Assembly (NCBI GenBank): GCA_025201865.1 | Contig: MU602848.1 | Location: forward strand, 1-41,658 | From: Ramicandelaber brevisporus | Lineage: Eukaryota > Kickxellomycota > Ramicandelaberales > Ramicandelaberaceae | Length of the DNA: 41,658 bases | Reading direction: 5' to 3' | In this document: positions 38,259-41,658 of the stretch, one piece after another | How positions within the stretch are numbered: position 1 is the stretch's first letter | Layout: every line of letters starts with the position of its first letter | Notes under the pieces: generated by a model | Databases searched by the model: none | What the model was told of the DNA's origin: nothing | The model's input: the letters and a program-made list of their open reading frames with translations, nothing else | Program-made: the position numbers and the translations under genes

Positions 38259-40790
38259 ATGGCCTCCAAGTTGAAACCACCCGTTCCGGTCACTGTGCCA
38301 ACGCTACGAGATCGTAGCGGTTCTGTAATCGATGCAGTTCGCGATACAACACCTCCGCCGTCATCTGCATCACAAGAACCACCACAGGCTCCACCAAGTC
38401 GCATTCCAGCACCGAGCTTGAAGCGTAAACCATCCGTGTCATCAATGACGGGTTCATCGGCGGGTTCTGCTGGCTCGTCAGGTGCAACAGCTGGAGCTCC
38501 AATTCCACCTCCAGCCAAGCGTACTCAGATTGGCAATGCAAGCAAACCACAACCACCACCAGCTGGTGCGAGAATTGGCACAACTGCAACAGCAACAGCA
38601 ACTCGCAGAGTTTCGGCTCGGTTGGCAGCAAAGAGTGCGACTGGTCGCGTTCCAGCTACAGCTTCTATTGGTGCACGCAAGACATCAACAACTGGACGTG
38701 TCTCAGCTGCAACTTCGACAGTTCGAACGGCCGCCAGTACAACGACAACAGCAACAGCTGCGCGTGGTGGATCACGTGCAGCATCTCGTCCCAATTCACG
38801 CACTGGTTCGCGCGCACCAACTCCAACAGACTCTGCAGCATCTTCTGAATCAGCATCTGGACCGGGTGATGTGATTGATGTCTCAAAAGCACTATTGCCA
38901 GGAATGAAAAAGGTTCAAGCTTGGGACATCAAAGGTAAAATGAGCAACATGGAGATTATACTGGATCATTTCCAAAAGCAGATTGACGAATCCAAAGTGG
39001 ACAGAAATGATCTCAAATCAGAATTGGACACTTCTCGTAGTCGCATCAATGAATTGGAGCAATTCCGGAGTGCTTTACAGACCAAAGTTGTGCATAAAGA
39101 ACAAGAGAATGGCGAGATTTCGCGTCAATTATCAGAAACTAAATTTGAAATGGAAATGAATCAGCGTAGACATAAAGAGGAAATGGCAGCAACTGAGTCG
39201 AGATTTAAAACAGATTTGAATAACTTGCGTAATGACTATGATGATTTAAAGAGAGTGAAAAGAAATCTGGAGCAAGATTTGGAAGAGAGAGAGTTACAAT
39301 TGACTCAGCAAAAGAATGAAAATGTAACATTGCGTGGAACAATTTCAGCTCAATCTGCAAACTTCTTGCAAGTTGAATCCGACATGAGAGGATTAAAACT
39401 AAGATTAGAAGCCACCGAAACTACCCTTAGAATGAGAGAGGAAAGAATCAATCAGCTGGAGAGAGACTTGGATGATGCAAATAAGAACATTGAAAAGATG
39501 GAAGCTAAAATTAGAGATGAAGAACAAGTGCGTAGAAAATTACACAATACCATCCAGGAATTAAAGGGAAACATTAGAGTGTTCTGCCGAGTACGTCCTT
39601 TGTTGTCGCATGAGATTGCTGCGGCTCAGAAACCAGAAGCATCATCATCGGCAACGCCAATGCCCACTCCTTTAACATTGTCACAAGCACCTGCACCAAC
39701 AACAGCAACGGCAACAGCAACAGCAACATCCAATGGCAAGTCGGACGTGGGAAGTGAAATAATCTCAGAATATATCAAGTTCCCAGAGTGTGAGTTTAGC
39801 AATGAAATTGAGCTGTTGATTGCTCAAGATGGCAAGGCTGTGTCTGCAGTAACCAACGGCATCAACCCACCAAAATCACACGCATTCACATTTGACAGAG
39901 TGTTTGAGCCATCTGCCACCCAGGCCCAAGTCTTTGAGGAGATTTCACAGCTCGTCCAAAGTGCACTCGATGGCTATCCAGTGTGTATATTCGCATATGG
40001 TCAAACTTCAGCAGGCAAAACATGGACTATGGAAGGTGCGGGCGGCGCATGCACCGATGAGTCCAAGATGGGCATGATTCCACGGGCAGTGCGCCAAATT
40101 TTTGAAACATCAGAGAAGCTCAAGTCAAAGGGCTGGGTTTATACAATGGAAGCGCAGTTTGTGGAGATTTACAACGAGACTGTTCATGACTTGCTCAATC
40201 CAAATGGCGCTGGTGCATCAGGCGATATCAACAAGTATGAGATTAAGCACCATCCAAACGGCAAGACAACTGTAACAAATTGCACAACAGCCATCATTGA
40301 ATCGCCGCAGACTCTGCAAGTATTGTTTGCCCGCGCCAGCAAGAACCGTGCTGTGGCTGCCACCAACTGCAACGACCGCTCTTCACGCAGTCACTCTGTA
40401 TTCACGCTGCGCCTGCATGGCAAGAACTCTATCTCCGAGGAAGTATCTGAAGGTGTCCTCAATTTGGTTGATTTGGCTGGTTCTGAGCGCTTGTCGCAGT
40501 CTGGCTCCACAGGTGATCGTCTCAAGGAAACCAAGGCTATCAACAGCTCTTTGAGTTGTCTCGGCGATGTCATTTCTGCATTGGCCAACAAGGATGCCCA
40601 CATTCCATACCGCAACTCGAAACTCACCTATCTGTTGCAAAACTCACTGGGTGGAAATAGCAAGACGCTCATGTTTGTGAATGTTTCGCCATTGAAGCAC
40701 AGTTTGAATGAGAGTCTGTGCTCGTTGCGATTTGCTGCCAAGGTTAACGCTTGCAACATTGGAACTGCTCGTCGTGTTGTCAAGGCTTAA
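38259..40790 (+). CDS. KAR3: Kinesin-14, C-terminal motor (Kar3/Ncd type)
   Basis: The 843-residue product is read from ATG 38259 (MASKLKPPVPVTVP). The N-terminal 215 residues are basic, Ser/Thr/Ala/Arg/Pro-rich and probably bind microtubules. A coiled coil covers about 225-435. The motor follows directly at the neck (GNIRVFCRVRPLL, 437 on). P-loop GQTSAGKT is at 581-588, switch I SSRSH at 708-712 and switch II DLAGSE at 738-743, then HIPYRNSKLTYLLQNSLGGN and the C-terminal SLRFAAKVNAC. The motor at the C-terminus with the NIRVFCRVRP neck marks a minus-end-directed kinesin-14, used in spindle assembly and nuclear fusion. Two oddities stand out: Ser replaces the usual fourth Gly of GQTG(S/A)GKT, and a Thr/Ala/Pro-rich insert of about 30 residues lies just after the first beta-strand. 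Confidence 0.95.
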   Translation: MASKLKPPVPVTVPTLRDRSGSVIDAVRDTTPPPSSASQEPPQAPPSRIPAPSLKRKPSVSSMTGSSAGSAGSSGATAGAPIPPPAKRTQIGNASKPQPPPAGARIGTTATATATRRVSARLAAKSATGRVPATASIGARKTSTTGRVSAATSTVRTAASTTTTATAARGGSRAASRPNSRTGSRAPTPTDSAASSESASGPGDVIDVSKALLPGMKKVQAWDIKGKMSNMEIILDHFQKQIDESKVDRNDLKSELDTSRSRINELEQFRSALQTKVVHKEQENGEISRQLSETKFEMEMNQRRHKEEMAATESRFKTDLNNLRNDYDDLKRVKRNLEQDLEERELQLTQQKNENVTLRGTISAQSANFLQVESDMRGLKLRLEATETTLRMREERINQLERDLDDANKNIEKMEAKIRDEEQVRRKLHNTIQELKGNIRVFCRVRPLLSHEIAAAQKPEASSSATPMPTPLTLSQAPAPTTATATATATSNGKSDVGSEIISEYIKFPECEFSNEIELLIAQDGKAVSAVTNGINPPKSHAFTFDRVFEPSATQAQVFEEISQLVQSALDGYPVCIFAYGQTSAGKTWTMEGAGGACTDESKMGMIPRAVRQIFETSEKLKSKGWVYTMEAQFVEIYNETVHDLLNPNGAGASGDINKYEIKHHPNGKTTVTNCTTAIIESPQTLQVLFARASKNRAVAATNCNDRSSRSHSVFTLRLHGKNSISEEVSEGVLNLVDLAGSERLSQSGSTGDRLKETKAINSSLSCLGDVISALANKDAHIPYRNSKLTYLLQNSLGGNSKTLMFVNVSPLKHSLNESLCSLRFAAKVNACNIGTARRVVKA

Positions 40791-41658
40791 ACGTACTCTT
40801 CTGCCTCTTTCTATCTTTCTCTTTTCATCATCTATTTTTCGCTTTTGTTTTTTTTAGGATTGTTTTTTTTCATTATTATTAGTATTACTCTTTTTCTTCT
40901 TTCAATATGTCAATCATCTATGTGCATTAAGCATGTTACTTACAGCGGGCACTTTGAGGACTAATGAAAATGATTCATGATGAGTTTCCTCTGTGTTAAT
41001 GCAATGAATGCTGACATTTGCATTCTATCTATTCAAGCGAGTTATTACTAATCCTTTAATACTATTTAGTAGCATAATCCTTACTAATCATGGCATCATT
41101 TGTCAGCCACGCTGCATCAAGTATCGGATGATGATGCAATATTCTGTTTGACTGCTCTATAAAAATTTCTTCCCGTTCCTTTCTCATTCCATTCGCTTTT
41201 GAACACGGGTGGGCCGTTTTTACGTAAAATCTTCTGTCCTACAAGTCTGGATGAATTTCTTACGCAAAGACATATGTCTTTACGTAAAGTGTCATATCAG
41301 TTACGTAAAAAGCATCCCCTCCTCCTTGTCCTTCCTCTTATCAAATCACATAAAATAACATTAAAATGACACTCAAGTCCCGCACTGAGCGATACAGTTA
41401 GGTCATGTTGTTTACAGAAGAGTGAGCGACATGAAGCGACGAACGATACTGCTAGAGGCGCTGTTCGATCAAAGGAGGTTCGCCACTCTGCGTTGAAAAA
41501 CACACACACACACACTCCTTTGATATTCTCATAGCAATCTCAGCCCGTAAAGCAGTCTCTTTCTCTACTCTCCTCGATCAACAAACTCGCCAACCAGCGA
41601 ATCGAGTATCAGCCGTGTTTCGTTCCTGAGTGCTACAACTGCTGCTGTATCTCGAGTG
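40791..41658. other. Gene-free right end of the window
   Basis: It begins with the T-rich 3' flank of the kinesin gene. A TATAAAA is at 41159-41165. The TTACGTAA cluster (41220-41308) is listed separately. No ORF here is protein-like. The region probably holds the promoter of a gene beyond the right edge. Confidence 0.55.
41220..41308. promoter_or_regulatory. Cluster of TTACGTAA sites within a near-perfect palindrome
   Basis: Perfect TTACGTAA octamers occur at 41220-41227, 41280-41287 and 41301-41308, with a one-base variant TTACGCAA at 41260-41267. The second and third form the ends of a 28-bp palindrome (41260-41287, TTACGCAAAGACAT facing ATGTCTTTACGTAA) with a single mismatched pair. TTACGTAA is the known core site of fungal Yap1/Pap1-type bZIP factors and is also bound by other bZIP dimers. 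The role here is inferred. Confidence 0.55.

Noticed and set aside
1-41658. CRISPR arrays, insertion sequences, tRNA or rRNA genes
   Set aside because: By eye I found no regularly spaced short repeats with unique spacers, no transposase-like ORF, and no tRNA T-loop box. A tRNAscan or Infernal search would be needed to exclude small RNAs fully.

Overview
This 41.7 kb window is eukaryotic nuclear DNA, most likely from an early-diverging, intron-poor fungus. The evidence is the gene set: a Pho85-type (PCL) cyclin, an Snx4/Atg24 sorting nexin, a Gyp2/Mdr1-type GRAM-TBC RabGAP, an EF-hand MscS channel of the fungal Msy type, a Kar3-like C-terminal kinesin, an RFC clamp-loader subunit, and a mitochondrial class I release factor with a presequence. 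Genes carry long low-complexity Q, S, A and N tracts, and spacers are full of simple repeats. Only one intron could be shown. A Zoopagomycota-like placement is a guess and cannot be settled from this window. Layout, left to right: (1) 1-2389, minus: the first 796 residues of a large unrecognised gene running off the left edge. (2) 3688-5100: a tandem array of about 0.5 kb units, three of which each encode a Trp/Tyr/Gly-rich microprotein of 41-42 residues. A fourth unit keeps only the spacer. This is the most novel element here. (3) 5359-7710, minus: a large low-complexity protein with one compact conserved-looking core. (4) 9816-11572, minus: a PCL-type cyclin split by a 77-bp tandem duplication that shifts the frame. 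(5) 11573-15214: a repeat-rich gene-poor spacer. (6) 15215-17323: a polyQ, coiled-coil, apparently tail-anchored protein, followed by SNX4/ATG24 (17630-19303). (7) An assembly gap of 10 N flanked by near-identical 175-179 bp copies, then RFC2/RFC4 (19949-21013). (8) 21113-22608, minus: an SR splicing factor with one 413-nt intron splitting its zinc knuckle. (9) 22941-24200, minus: a DinB-like metalloprotein with a mitochondrial-type leader. (10) 25040-29737: GYP2-like RabGAP, converging on mitochondrial RF1 (29810-31156, minus), then the MscS channel (31322-34933, minus). (11) 36297-37928: F-box/leucine-rich-like protein. (12) 38259-40790: kinesin-14. (13) A gene-free right end with a cluster of TTACGTAA (bZIP/Yap1-type) sites inside a near-perfect palindrome. 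The known genes are unrelated housekeeping functions (membrane traffic, replication, splicing, mitochondrial translation, osmotic/Ca2+ response, spindle). There is no operon logic, as expected for a nuclear genome. The tandem microprotein array and the cyclin duplication are the features that look locally active in evolution.
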